A DNA stretch of 64,000 nt from Hofstenia miamia (Eukaryota; Xenacoelomorpha; Acoela): positions 2,305,217-2,369,216 of the forward strand of contig SCFE01000006.1 in assembly GCA_004352715.1 (NCBI GenBank), read 5' to 3'. Every line of letters starts with the position of its first letter. Position 1 is the stretch's first letter. A model generated the notes under the pieces. It was not told the DNA's origin. It saw only the letters and a list, made by a program, of their open reading frames with translations, and searched no databases. The translations under genes were made by a program, and so were the position numbers. Of this stretch, positions 54,549 to 64,000 are shown piece after piece.

Positions 54549-55214
54549 TCACAGAGAATAGAAAATCGAACAAAAGCAGTAACTCATCAGGAGCGACATT
54601 GTCGACATAAACACTTGATAAAAACTGCATACATTATCCATGTTGAGTTTGTGTATCTGCCGCATGAAATAACTACGAAATTCACGTTTAAAAGCGTCAA
54701 TGCTCCACTTGAAGTCGATTACTCCCGTGCATAGAAGGATGTTGGCATTTCTGCCAGTGCGTATAAAGAAGTTGTCGTCAGATAAGAACTTTCTAGTCTT
54801 TGACACATTGAACAAAGCAATCTTCGACAATCTAGTACAGCTGTTATTGGGCTGAAACCGGATATACAGCGATGGATCAATATCTGTTTTGTTATTCAGC
54901 AGCTTCCAGAAAAATACAAGGTCAGAAGCTATCAAGTGAAAGCAGAGCGGCAATAATTTAAGTGTTGTTAAACTTCCAGGATAAAGTGAGTTTCCAGTAA
55001 CCCATCTGACAGCGCGTTTTTGAAATTGCTCTAACTTGCGAAGACGTTGCCGGTCAGGGTGCCAAACCTGTGAACAATATAAAAGAACAGAAAGGATACA
55101 TGTCTTATATAAAATCAACTTGACGCTGCAAGGCGCGCTAAAAGGGATGGTACGTCTGATGTACCGCAACAGAGCATATGCCTTAGCAAGTTTAGAATCG
55201 ATATGGCTCCCCAT
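54549..55214 (-). pseudogene. LINE ORF2, C-terminal part of reverse transcriptase
   Basis: It continues the RT of 55115-56313 after a one-base frame change near 55210 (the DLKWG segment goes on as SHIDSKLAKAYALLRYIRR). It carries the LLYCSQVW motif and the L..FQKRAVRWVTG motif typical of the CR1/jockey post-palm region, then a Cys-poor tail and a stop 25 bp before the (TTA)n tail. The shift makes this copy non-functional, unless it is an assembly error. Confidence 0.85.
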
Positions 55215-56313
55215 TTTAGGTCACATTGAACAATAACTCCAAGGTCCTTGATTTCGGGCACAGTTGAAATTTCTTGACTGCCGAGATGAAACGTAGCCTC
55301 TGGACAATTGAATAGGAGCAGTTTGGTTTTAGCTGGGTGGAATTCCAAACCATTCATGGTAGACCACTCACAGATGGCATTTATATCCTGCTGTGCTAGT
55401 AGAAAATCCGAACTGCCAATCTTCAGATCATCCGCAAATAAAAAATGCTCACTAGATTCAATACAATCTGAGAGGTCGTTGATAAATAGCATAAACAAAA
55501 GCGGACCAAGGACGCTGCCTTGAGGGACTCCGGAGGTTACAGGTTTAGTGTCGGACCGTACGTCATTCACTCTAACACACTGGTATCGACCTGTCAAGTA
55601 AGACTCAAATAAATTCTTATCGAAACTATACGAAGTAAGTTTCTTTAAAAGCATCGAATGAGGCACCGTATCAAAGGCCTTTCTGATATCGAAGTAGATG
55701 ACCGCCAGTTCCGTATTGGACTCGTTGTTGGTGTAGAGAAGATCAAGGTAGGTTACTAACTGGGAGAGTGTACTGCGTCTTGTCATGAAACCAAACTGTT
55801 TACTTGAAATCCTATCTCGAACCTTGGGATATATATGATTAAACAGGATGCGCTCGAAGATTAGAGACAGTTTGGGTAGGATACTGACTGGCCTGTAGTT
55901 GACGACATTTGCCGAAGAGCCACTTTTAAGAATAGGCGTGATAAAAGACAACTTCCAAAAGCTGGGCCAGATGGCGCGATTCAGAATATATAAAAACAAG
56001 TAGTACACGGCAGAGTGTCTCAGAATGAACGCAGGAATATAGTCACAGCCATGAGCCGTCGAATCATTGCTCAAGGAAGCGATGTATCTGATCGACTGAG
56101 ATATCGACGCCCTCAAGGCAGATAAGGGGCGATCAACTGTTTGTGGCAACTCTGACTGTAGAATTGGTGGCTTGTAAACAGACGCGAAATATTCGTTGAA
56201 CAAACTGGCTTTGGAAGAGCTGGTGGTCTCAGAGTCATTTACCCAATACACTTTCGAAGGTAGGCCAGAGGAACGGGACAGGGCTCGAAGAAGTTTGAAA
56301 CAATTTGAGGTAT
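55211..56313 (-). pseudogene. LINE ORF2, reverse transcriptase (3' contig)
   Basis: It holds the whole palm and fingers. In order these are VVNYRPVSILPKLSLIFERI, SKQFGFMTRRST, VIYFDIRKAFDTVPH (first catalytic Asp), SGVPQGSVLGPLLFMLFIND, FLFADDLKIGSSD (catalytic FADD), HPAKTKLLLFN and IKDLGVIVQCDLKW. Before it lies the endonuclease-RT linker (SRSSGLPSKVYWVNDS). Compared with the copy at 56315-57290, it lacks about 15 bp around RHSA/VYYLF and about 5 bp near SLSN/DSTAHG, and it is frameshifted at the 3' side. It begins at the N at 56314. Confidence 0.9.
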
Positions 56314-56314
56314 N

Positions 56315-57290
56315 TAACACACTGGTATCGACCTGTCAAGTAAGACTCAAATAAATTCTTATCGAAACTATACGAAGTAAGTTTCTTTAAAAGCATCGAA
56401 TGAGGCACCGTATCAAAGGCCTTTCTGATATCGAAGTAGATGACCGCCAGTTCCGTATTGGACTCGTTGTTGGTGTAGAGAAGATCAAGGTAGGTTACTA
56501 ACTGGGAGAGTGTACTGCGTCTTGTCATGAAACCAAACTGTTTACTTGAAATCCTATCTCGAACCTTGGGATATATATGATTAAACAGGATGCGCTCGAA
56601 GATTAAAGACAGTTTGGGTAGGATACTGACTGGCCTGTAGTTGACGACATTTGCCGAAGAGCCACTTTTAAGAATAGGCGTGATAAAAGACAACTTCCAA
56701 AAGCTGGGCCAGATGGCGCGATTCAGAATATATAAAAACAAGTAGTACACGGCAGTGGCTATCATAGATGCAGAGTGTCTCAGAACGAACGCAGGAATGT
56801 AGTCACAGCCATGAGCCGTCGAATCATCGGATTGCTCAAGGAGGCGATGTATCTGATCGACTGAGATATCGACGCCCTCAAGGCAGATAAGGGGGGGATC
56901 AATTGTTTGTGGCAACTCCGACTGTAGAATTGGTGGCTTGTAAACAGACGCGAAATATTCGTTGAACAACCTGGCTTTGGAAGAGCTGGTGGTCGCAGAG
57001 TCATTTACCCAATACACTTTCGAAGGTAGGCCAGAGGAACGGGACAGGGCTCGAAGAAGTTTGAAACAATTTGAGGTATTCCCACAAGATACGGATGAGA
57101 TAAAACAGCATTTGTCAGCGTCAATGGAGTTAGCAAGATTCATATTCAATCGACACACATTCAAAGCCTCATGAATATTCCAGCATTTCTTGAGTCTTCT
57201 TGCGGCAGTGTTCTTGCAGTTCAGAAGATGCATGCTATGCGACGAGTAATAAAAAGGGGCACTGATCCATTTACGTCGTTTAGCTGGCAA
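56315..57290 (-). pseudogene. LINE ORF2, reverse transcriptase N-terminal half (second contig)
   Basis: The same segment as 55573-56313 with extra 5' sequence (KRRKWISAPFYYSSHSMHLL, then KNTAARRLKKCWN). It reads through the fingers and YFDIRKAFDTVPH but is cut at GRYQCV by the single N. Its frame does not match the preceding endonuclease frame (57221-58054), which overlaps it for 70 bp. This indicates a deletion and frameshift in the endonuclease-RT linker near 57290, where intact relatives have considerably more sequence. Confidence 0.85.
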
Positions 57291-58054
57291 AGAAAGTCCG
57301 ATCCCTTCACAGAATAGGCTGTGCCATTTGAGGCCAAATTCATGGTAAGCACATTGAAGCTGCTGCGAGAGTAAGTGAATGAGTCAATGGTCGTCTCAGA
57401 TGCGTAAGTGGGGATATGGAATATGATGGGGTAGTGGTCAGAGAGAACCGAGTCAGAGTGGATTAGCCAATCTAAGTTGCTATCGGTGAATACAAGATCC
57501 AGCGTATTTCCTGCTTTATGAGTGGGACAATCCACTATCTGTTGAACATTAAGGTGGGCAAGGTAGTCGAACAGGGTATTAGTTGGATTCCCAGAAGACA
57601 TGGTCGTCCAATCGGCATCCGGTAGGTTAAGGTCTCCCAGAATGATTAAGTTGTCAGGACTGTGCAATTGAAAAGAACAAACGGATAGATAGTAGTCGAT
57701 GGCCTCGACAATGCGACTGTCACCTATTCTATACTTTGACTGTACAGGGGGGTTATAGAGAAGTATGAATAGAGACCTAGCCTGATTAGGGGAAGCAAGA
57801 AGACACGCAAGCGAGAACTCAAACAAAGTTGAAGAGATGTCAGATATCACAACATCGTTACAAGGACGATAGGCAATCAACAGACCTCCATGCTTACCTC
57901 GATCGCGGTCACTTCTTGAAATAATCTGAATGTCCGTGCATGGGAAAATTTCACTGGATGCAATAGAAACATCCAGCCATGTCTCCGTGAGGAAAATTAA
58001 GTGAACGTCATGAGAAAATATGATTTTCCCAAGTTCAATTACTATGTTCTTCAA
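57291..58054 (-). pseudogene. LINE ORF2, endonuclease domain
   Basis: An apurinic-like endonuclease of non-LTR elements, which nicks target DNA for target-primed reverse transcription. Visible motifs are HLIFLTETWLDVS (catalytic Glu), HGGLLIAYRP, IILGDLNLPDADW (Asp and Asn), NTLDLVFTDSN and SVLSDHYPIIFHI (the Ser-Asp-His triad end). All key residues are present. The frame runs on to a stop at 57221, beyond the domain, because of the shift into the RT frame. Upstream the sequence diverges from the other copies before RSLKN. Confidence 0.9.
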
Positions 58055-58289
58055 ACTTCTGATTGGTTTTTACGATACTGATCCATTTGAGTTCATATCT
58101 TACCGCTCCCATCGTGTCATAATTCTTGTTGTCGAACTTAATTTCTCTTTTCTTTTTTGTACACATAGATAAAAATCCCGGTATACAAAGGGTAATTAAG
58201 CCTTGTTGTTCTTGTTGTTGTAACATACTAGTAAAGCATCGTGAAACTAAGATAGCAGAAGCCATATGTATTAAATCAACCAAGAAAAC
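58055..58289 (-). other. Divergent 5' segment joined to the endonuclease copy
   Basis: Between the N at 58290 and the endonuclease start, this piece differs from the other ORF1-ORF2 junctions. Its open frame (MASAILVSRCF, then LSMCTKKKREIKFDNKNYDT, to a stop at the edge of the endonuclease) is unfamiliar. It may be the 5' UTR or ORF1 end of another subfamily, or a chimeric join. Confidence 0.4.
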
Positions 58290-58290
58290 N

Positions 58291-58403
58291 CATGGGAAAA
58301 TTTCACTGGATGCAATAGAAACATCCAGCCATGTCTCCGTGAGTAAAATTAAGTGAACGTCATAAGAAAATATGATTTTCCCAAGTTCAATTCTCTTGTT
58401 CAT
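58291..58403 (-). pseudogene. LINE ORF2 start (third contig)
   Basis: MNKRIELGKIIF, then DVHLILLTETWLD and ASSEIFP, cut by the N at 58290. It is nearly identical to 58917-59029, with a few substitutions. Confidence 0.8.
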
Positions 58404-58449
58404 ACTCGATACGCTTTGAATATTGAGTAAAAGGGAAGATACAACTTCA

Positions 58450-58681
58450 AGTCAATTCTTACTAGCGTCAACGATTTTGCCTTTTTAGTAGAGTTTGAGA
58501 TCACGGATTTTGAAATCACGCCGGTTCAGGTTTTGATCATGAATCATCTGATAACGTTTCGTAAGCTCTCTTGTGAGAGATTCAGAGATGAACACTGGGT
58601 ATTTGAAGGATTTCAGAGAAGCCCTTCTCGCCAGGATTTTTCTTACAGTCCACGAACTAGAGAAACTAACCAGCATGGTCC
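58450..58681 (-). pseudogene. LINE ORF1, C-terminal part (third contig)
   Basis: Parallel to 59078-59330. It begins at MLVSFSSSWTVRKILARRAS, lacks about 28 bp after SESLTRE, and has a premature TAA (near 58485) where the other copy has Tyr (LKLYYKG to LKLY-stop). The downstream TGA that ends ORF1 in the other copy is still present in the same place. Confidence 0.8.
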
Positions 58682-58682
58682 N

Positions 58683-58805
58683 AGGCATTCTTTAACTGTT
58701 TCCTCAATGATAGCTTTAGGATTCTCGAATGCTGTTCTATTATCGAGACAGGTTCCACATGAGTAAAGCAAACACTTAACTTTGATTATCTTCTTGATAA
58801 GATCT
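58683..58805 (-). pseudogene. LINE ORF1, PHD-finger end (fourth contig)
   Basis: A 123-bp fragment between two single Ns repeating the ORF1 segment DLIKKIIKVKCLLYSCGTC and the following NRTAFENPKAIIEET. It duplicates 59611-59741. Confidence 0.8.
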
Positions 58806-58806
58806 N

Positions 58807-59029
58807 GGGGGTTATAGAGAAGTATGAATAGAGACCTAGCCTGATTAGGGGAAGCAAGAAGACACGCAAGCTTACCTCGATCGCGGTCACTTTTTGAAAT
58901 AATCTGAATGTCTGTGCAAGGGAAAATTTCACTGGATGCAATAGAAACATCCAGCCATGTCTCCGTGAGGAAAATTAAGTGAACGTCATGAGAAAATATG
59001 ATTTTCCCAAGTTCAATTCTCTTGTTCAT
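58807..59029 (-). pseudogene. LINE ORF2 start (5' contig)
   Basis: The endonuclease N terminus, from MNKRIELGKIIFSHDVHL through KSDRDRGK. Then follows a deletion of about 80 bp that fuses DRGK to LACLLASPNQARSL, skipping the HGGLLIAYRP region. Short shared strings at the break suggest slippage between microhomologies. The ATG at 59029 lies 16 codons after the ORF1 stop and in the same frame. The conserved start of the domain (LLLNIQSVSS) lies before this ATG. Confidence 0.8.
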
Positions 59030-59077
59030 ACTCGATACGCTTTGAATATTGAGTAAAAGGGAAGATACAACTTCGAG

Positions 59078-59894
59078 TCAATTCTTACTAGCGTCAACGA
59101 TTTCGCCTTTATAGTAGAGTTTGAGATCACGGATTTTGAAATCACGCCGGTTCAGGTTTTGATCATGAATCATCTGATAACGTTTCGTAAGCAACCCCTT
59201 CTCGATTTCGCGTTGCTCTCTTGTGAGAGATTCAGAGATGAACACTGGGTATTTGAAAGATTTCAGAGAAGCCCTTCTCGCCAGGATTTTTCTTACAGTC
59301 CACGAACTAGACAAACTAACCAGCATGGTCCTGGGTCGATTAGCAGCTGAGTCCTTGTTGTATCTACCAAGCCGTTTGACAGCAACAATGCCGGTGTCAC
59401 TTTCACCGAGGTGAGAAAGCACATCCTTCAATTCTATGGCGTCGGAATCGACAGCAGCTTGGAGATCGTTGGATTTCTCAGGAATACCATTTATTTGAAC
59501 AGTGTGAGTAATATCATGTTGAGCAGAGTCTGGAGCCCGTGTAGGCTGAGGAATGGAGAGAGCGGAGTCGAGCTTATTATTAACAGACTTGTCAATGATA
59601 CCCGGCAACGTTGCCAGGAGGCATTCCTTAACTGTTTCCTCAATGATAGCTTTAGGATTCTCGAATGCTGTTCTATTATCGAGACAGGTTCCACATGAGT
59701 AAAGCAAACACTTAACTTTGATTATCTTCTGGATAAGATCTACCGGGATGCCGCTGCAAGAGTAGTGGTACCACCGATCGCAAAGGTCACAGCAGATCCA
59801 GTCCTCGGACTTATGGTTTCCACGCCCACACTTGACATGAATCACCAGACGAAGATGCTTTGGTTCCTCGGCGTCTGTTTGTGTTACTGCTCAT
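59078..59894 (-). CDS. LINE ORF1: PHD finger plus RRM-like nucleic-acid-binding protein
   Basis: ORF1 of the LINE, expected to bind the element's RNA. The N-terminal PHD-type zinc finger shows CCDLCDRWYHYSC and LLYSCGTC (Cys4-His-Cys3 pattern). A Ser/Pro-rich middle follows. The C-terminal half is like CR1/L1 ORF1 RRM-CTD regions (IVAVKRLGRYNKD, RTMLVSLSSSWTVRKILARR, then RDFKIRDLKLYYKGEIV). It ends at TGA 59078-59080. The likely start is ATG at 59892-59894 (MSSNTNRRRG...GDSCQVW), which is out of frame with the rest. A loss of two bases near 59830 would explain both the shift and the missing second Cys of the first zinc pair. The long frame itself has no ATG upstream of the finger. Confidence 0.85.
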
Positions 59895-59920
59895 ACCATC
59901 TATAGCCTAATTAATCTGTG

Positions 59921-60118
59921 TAATAATAATATAATAACAATATATAGATCGATAACTTTGCATAATTAAACAAATTCGTAGCTTGCGATAACATTTATAG
60001 TTTAAATCAAGTCCTTTTTCTAGGTGAAATTTCCAAATACATCGTGGTAACATTGGGAATTTCGGCTACCCCTCGCAGACAATAACTTATGAGAGAAGTT
60101 ATGAAAATGATAAATATA
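59921..60118. other. AT-rich spacer between LINE and Tc1 element
   Basis: Nothing recognisable except short (TAA)n runs near 59920-59940. Confidence 0.5.
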
Positions 60119-61332
60119 CAGTCCCGGCAATGAATTGAGACCGAGAGTGAATTTTCTGAAAATTTTAATTTAATTAAATTAATAATGCTAAAGCATGGTT
60201 TACATAAAATATGATAAAGAAATAATAAAAAATGCAGTGAAATATAAACAGTCTAATATTTAGTCATACCACCTTTGGCATGAATCACTGCAGCACAGCG
60301 TGATGGCATAGAATTAACCAGTTTTATGCACAAATCTGGTGTAAATTCATAAATCCAGACTTCCTTTATCGCTGTTTTTAACTCCTCCAGTGACCCGGGT
60401 GCTTTGTTTGCTACTTTACATTTCATTATGCGCCAAAGATTTTCTATATGGTTTAAATCCACTGGAGGAGTTGAATTTTATTATCATTGAACCACGTCTT
60501 ACAGTTTTCAGCTGTGGGGCAGGGGCTAAGTCTTGTTGAAATATTTCGCAGGCTAACGTCTCCGACAAAATGTGCATTTAGAAGTTGATTTTTTCCAGAA
60601 ATGTTATTCCACCCCTTCCTTTGCTGCTGAACAATCCCCATACCATAATCGATGATAATGTTTCATAGTAGACAATGTGTACTTTTCATTATAGCGTTGC
60701 GCTGTAGGTCTACAAACCTTTGTTGCACGAATTCGAAATTTCTCAAAACTTGATTCATCTGACTATATTACGGATTCCCATTGTGCTGCAGTCCAATTAA
60801 TGTAATTGCGTGCAAAATCTAGTCTCTTAATTTTCATTTGTGATGTCAATCGAGGTTTTCGCGCCGGGGCTTAACATTTTTGATGTCTTCAATCGGTTTC
60901 GAACTGTTCTTACAGAAATATTAATGCCATTTTGTTATATTTCTTTTTGAACAGAAGAAGCAGGCATAAGTGGATTATAATGTAACTAATTTTTTATTGA
61001 ACGATTGTCTCTTTCACTTGTAACCGATTGCCTCCCGATGTTACTGTTCTTAAAACACCCAGTAATTTTGAATTTGACTATAGCCTTATACACTTCCGTT
61101 TTTGAACGATTTAACATTTGAGCAATGCTAGGCTCATCATAAAACACACTAAGTTTGATTAGTGTTCCTATTAATAATTTTCTCGGAATACGGAATTTCC
61201 TATGTTCTTGGAATTCCGATTCTCCAATGTTCTAAAAATAGTCAGATAAGTTAACTAGTATCTCTCTTGCAAAAAATTATTACCGAATTTGCCTAAAATT
61301 TACTCTTGGTCTCAATTCACTTGCCGGGACTG
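60119..61332 (-). mobile_element. Tc1/mariner DNA transposon, complete ends
   Basis: A 1214-bp element bounded by TA dinucleotides (60117-60118 and 61333-61334). The left end is CAGTCCCGGCAATGAATTGA; the right end, read inward, is CAGTCCCGGCAAGTGAATTG. Both continue as GAGACC(G/A)AGAGT, so the inverted repeats are about 30 bp with one indel. The size, TA target and CAGT start fit the Tc1 group. The encoded transposase is broken, so the element could move only in trans. Confidence 0.92.
60253..61195 (-). pseudogene. Tc1-type transposase, broken
   Basis: Minus-strand translation over several frames gives an N-terminal helix-turn-helix (PSIAQMLNRSKTEVYKAI, near 61140-61085) and a second DNA-binding stretch ending near RNRLKTSKM. 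The catalytic core start is MKIKRLDFARNYINWTAAQW, then a stop, then SDESSFEKF with the first Asp. The AENCKTWFNDNKIQLLQW segment follows, but the second Asp region before it has decayed (expected QQD, seen TRLSPCPT). DLNHIENLWRIMKCKV is the third acidic site. The C terminus is the typical VNSMPSRCAAVIHAKGG ending in TKY. Stops and frameshifts show it is dead. Confidence 0.88.
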
Positions 61333-61334
61333 TA

Positions 61335-63660
61335 TATTTCGATTTTTTAAGAAATTATACAATCAGTTTTACTCATAGTAGTCAAACACTAATATATGCA
61401 CGTTACTAATTACATAATTTAGGGAGTCATTTTGTGTGGATAAATATAGAAAAATACTTAATTATATTTGATGAAATTTTGATAAACTTTTCGTTTTTTT
61501 TAAAATTTTTTACATAATGATCGAAAATCATGAATAGCAATTTTAACAGTTCAATAAATGGTTTTGCACACTCGAATTTTTTGTGATTGCAATATTTTTA
61601 TGTAAATTGTGCATTTGACAAGATAGCTATTTTCAGGGTTATCCGCATCTTCGATAAGTATATGAAGAATTTTCGTACTATTAATCCCTATTTCTCCGAT
61701 TTTCCAATTGTTTCAACTTTATTGCAGCATGTCGATTCGATCTTCAGTGAATTGTTGATGACTGAAAAATTCTTGCATGCGACTTTTATATAAAGAAATA
61801 ATCGCATTACTTGGTCAGTGAAGTCTTGTTTTTAGAGGCACAATAAAATTCTCACTGAAATATTAATATTTGGTCGAAATAAAATAGGGTTAAATAAAGT
61901 AATATTCCTGTTTATATAAAATTTGCAAATTAATAGTGGTTTTTTCTCGATTATTGGTCTAAAATCTCGTCTCGAATGCTCTCCCAATCAGTCGAGAATG
62001 AATTATAGCACCTATTTAATAAAAAAGCTGTCGCCTATCAAAAGTGTTATTTTGTCATTCAGCTAATCTGCACATAATTACACATTTAGAATAGTGCAAT
62101 GTGTTAGAAATAATGCGCCAACGGGTTGAACTTAATAAAGATATTCCAAATTTATAAAATTTATAAAATGCTCATTAGTAAAACAGTTTATTTCCCTATA
62201 TATATAATTACTAGTTAACAGATATAAAATACATACTGCTAATAACGCGGTGTTGGATGATCATTCAAATAATTGGAGGTCATCGAATGAAATTTTATTC
62301 TAATATAGGTTAGTTCAATATTTTAGTAAATGTAGTCTGTGTGATACGCCCTTCTTCAATTTGAAATATGCGCAATAGGAGCACCATTAACATTAAGTTT
62401 CCAATAACTCAGTGCATTTAGTTTGACTTGAAAAAATGATTTACTTATCATCATTGAAATGTAATTGGTCCTTGTTAAAATGCATTAAGCCATCTCAATT
62501 TTGAACAGAGGAAATTTGCTGTGGTTTTATTTGCTCAAAAATTTTATGTTTATCTCTGTACTCTGACTCTTTGACGGTCTTTCTACAGAAATTTCTCTCC
62601 CACTATTTTTAAAGCTCATGGGTAGAATTTGAATGATTTCAAAAAATGCCATTGTTTTCATAAAAAATACTCAAGCATAAAACTGTTCCTTAGGGCAAAC
62701 ATTCACTGATGTATGAAAGTGCATTCACCATTCGATGTCCAGAATTTAATAAACTTGTAGAAACTTGTTTGAAACTATGTATATAACTCACGTTCTTCAA
62801 AAAATTCGCTATTCAATTTAGCAAAATATTTGAACTTTAAATAACATGATTCTCAGCAGTAAAATCTGTTAATAAATGCTTGATAATTACATTTTTTAAT
62901 ACACGTTTTTGTATATAAAATATTGAAATTTTTGTTGAAAAGTTTTTATAATAGTGGAAGAAGAATGTTTGCCGCCATTTGACAATCCAGGACAATAATA
63001 CTACTTAACAAGGATATGTAACAACTTATATTTTAAATAATATGGTTTTTATTGGAAAGAATACATTTTATTCGAAATATTAAAAAGCGCGTAAACACTT
63101 ATTGATAGAAGTATAGTTATTTACTAAGCTGGAAAACAAGTTTTGAGTGTTTTTTGTAATATAGCTAGCATTGTAAATTTAAGAAATTTAAGTATGTCTC
63201 TAAGTTATTTTACATATGTCAATATTTTTGCTTCTAGTTCAAAAATGTTAATTTCTAATTAAATAGATTTGATTTTGCTTTTATAATACAGATTCCGTAA
63301 CAGCAAAAAGTAAATGGAATGTTAAATGATGATGTACTAACGTTTAAAGCTATTGCAATTTTTATGGAATCTTTGAAATCCCAATATAATATTTGTTTTC
63401 TCCTTCGTCAGTATTCTCTTAAAAAGCTGCATTAATAACGCTATGCAACACAATAAAAACTAAAAGATAAAAAGAGTTCATTTTAGTAAATTTCGTGGTC
63501 ACTGAACACGAATATGAAATTTATTTTTCCCGATATTATACAGTTAGACATTAATTTTGCCGATAAGAATGCTAAAATGATAAAAACGAAACAACCTTGT
63601 AAAAATGATCTTAATACATTTTTCTACATTTATTGAGAAATCACTCTGCTAAAACTTAAC
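61335..63660. other. Spacer, no gene seen
   Basis: AT-rich DNA without recognisable coding, RNA or repeat features. Confidence 0.45.
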
Positions 63661-63698
63661 TGACAAGATCAAGTGTTTGCATTATACTTACTTTTTAT

Positions 63699-63985
63699 GT
63701 GAGTTTGGAGAAAAAGATAGTTTTGTCTCCACACTATTGTTGCTTGGATTGTAGTGGTAAACTAAGCAAATGCTTTTCGGGAAAACCATATATGGGATTC
63801 GCCCTACCTATGATCTGGCGACAGCAGAAAGACCACATCACTGATTGCTATTTCTATTTAACGAAAAGAAAAGCCTATAACCAAACAAACAGGAAGAAAA
63901 TTTGAGTCGAAGCCTACCATCTGCACTCCGTCTTGATCCACATTCTACTAATTTACCCGTCCCCATTACTCTGTCATGTTTGCCT
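63699..63985 (+). pseudogene. Fragment of a repeat-associated zinc-binding protein
   Basis: The frame reads CCLDCSGKLSKCFSGKP and then GFALPMIWRQQKDHITDCYFYLTK. After a shift near 63900 it continues as RSLPSALRLDPHSTNLPVP. I recognise this sequence as a decayed relative of a domain found in many uncharacterised proteins of invertebrates, with a core like 'G-hydrophobic-P-M-h-W-R-x-x-x-D-H-x-x-D-C-Y-F-C-L-T' followed by 'YPNLPSALRPVPHS'. Those proteins are usually multicopy and transposon-associated. Here one Cys of the CYFCL motif is Tyr, and a frameshift breaks the frame. The gene continues past neither end convincingly; the 5' part is absent. Confidence 0.5.
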
Positions 63986-64000
63986 TAACTAAAGAGCGAG

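Larger units (their letters stand above)
54522..59920 (-). mobile_element. CR1-clade LINE with PHD-finger ORF1, assembled as stacked fragments
   Basis: On the minus strand, 5' to 3', the parts are an ORF1 with a PHD finger, an ORF2 with an AP-type endonuclease and a reverse transcriptase, and a 3' end at a short (TTA)n tail (54522-54538). This build is that of CR1-like non-LTR retrotransposons. The region is interrupted by single Ns at 56314, 58290, 58682 and 58806. Each N joins pieces that overlap in content (RT twice, endonuclease start three times, ORF1 twice). The pieces differ by substitutions and small indels, so they come from several copies or alleles. The underlying locus is probably one element of about 4-5 kb. 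Confidence 0.85.

Overview
The window looks like AT-rich genomic DNA from an invertebrate animal. Genes have spliced exons with GT/AG borders and animal-type proteins: two 7-TM receptors, a Kruppel-like factor and a long coiled-coil protein. Long introns and spacers are full of (TA)n runs and decayed eukaryotic transposons (CR1-type LINE, Ty3/gypsy, Tc1/mariner, hAT, piggyBac-like). I cannot name the species. There are five blocks of Ns and four single Ns, so this is a draft scaffold, and several N borders carry duplicated flanks.

Layout. 0.2-1.2 kb: an intronless divergent rhodopsin-like GPCR on +. It converges on the last large exon of a coiled-coil gene on - (1.45-3.08 kb). 3.1-18.5 kb: no confident gene. 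It holds (TA)n with an 83-bp tandem duplication, a LINE reverse transcriptase relic broken by a hAT element with a ZMYM1-like transposase, a piggyBac-type MITE, a possible second hAT end pair, and an unidentified GC-rich repeat at 16.7-17.6 kb. 18.5-19.5 kb: a second intronless GPCR, paralogous to the first. 22.2-22.6 kb: a GC-rich, CpG-bearing island with Sp1/KLF-type GC boxes. 24 kb: another LINE RT relic. 28.6-36.9 kb: four phase-compatible exons on + that I join into one KLF transcription factor gene. Its three C-terminal C2H2 fingers are unmistakable, and the upstream exon adds an unexpected CxxC-CxxC zinc ribbon.

42.8-54.2 kb is a block almost free of CpG: I count 8 in about 11.3 kb, with one CpG-free run of about 5.3 kb. 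It contains a decayed Ty3/gypsy pol gene on - and a MITE with a perfect 9-bp target duplication. 54.5-59.9 kb is a CR1-clade LINE on -, with a PHD-finger ORF1 and an endonuclease/reverse transcriptase ORF2. It is assembled as overlapping pieces stacked around single Ns. ORF1 and ORF2 lie in the same frame, separated by one TGA. 60.1-61.3 kb is a complete-ended but dead Tc1/mariner element. The window closes with a broken piece of a repeat-associated zinc-binding protein.

The host genes do not form an evident pathway. The two receptors look like a local receptor family, and the KLF gene is an independent transcription factor locus whose promoter may be the 22.4-kb island (inference). Most of the rest is a record of transposon insertion and decay.
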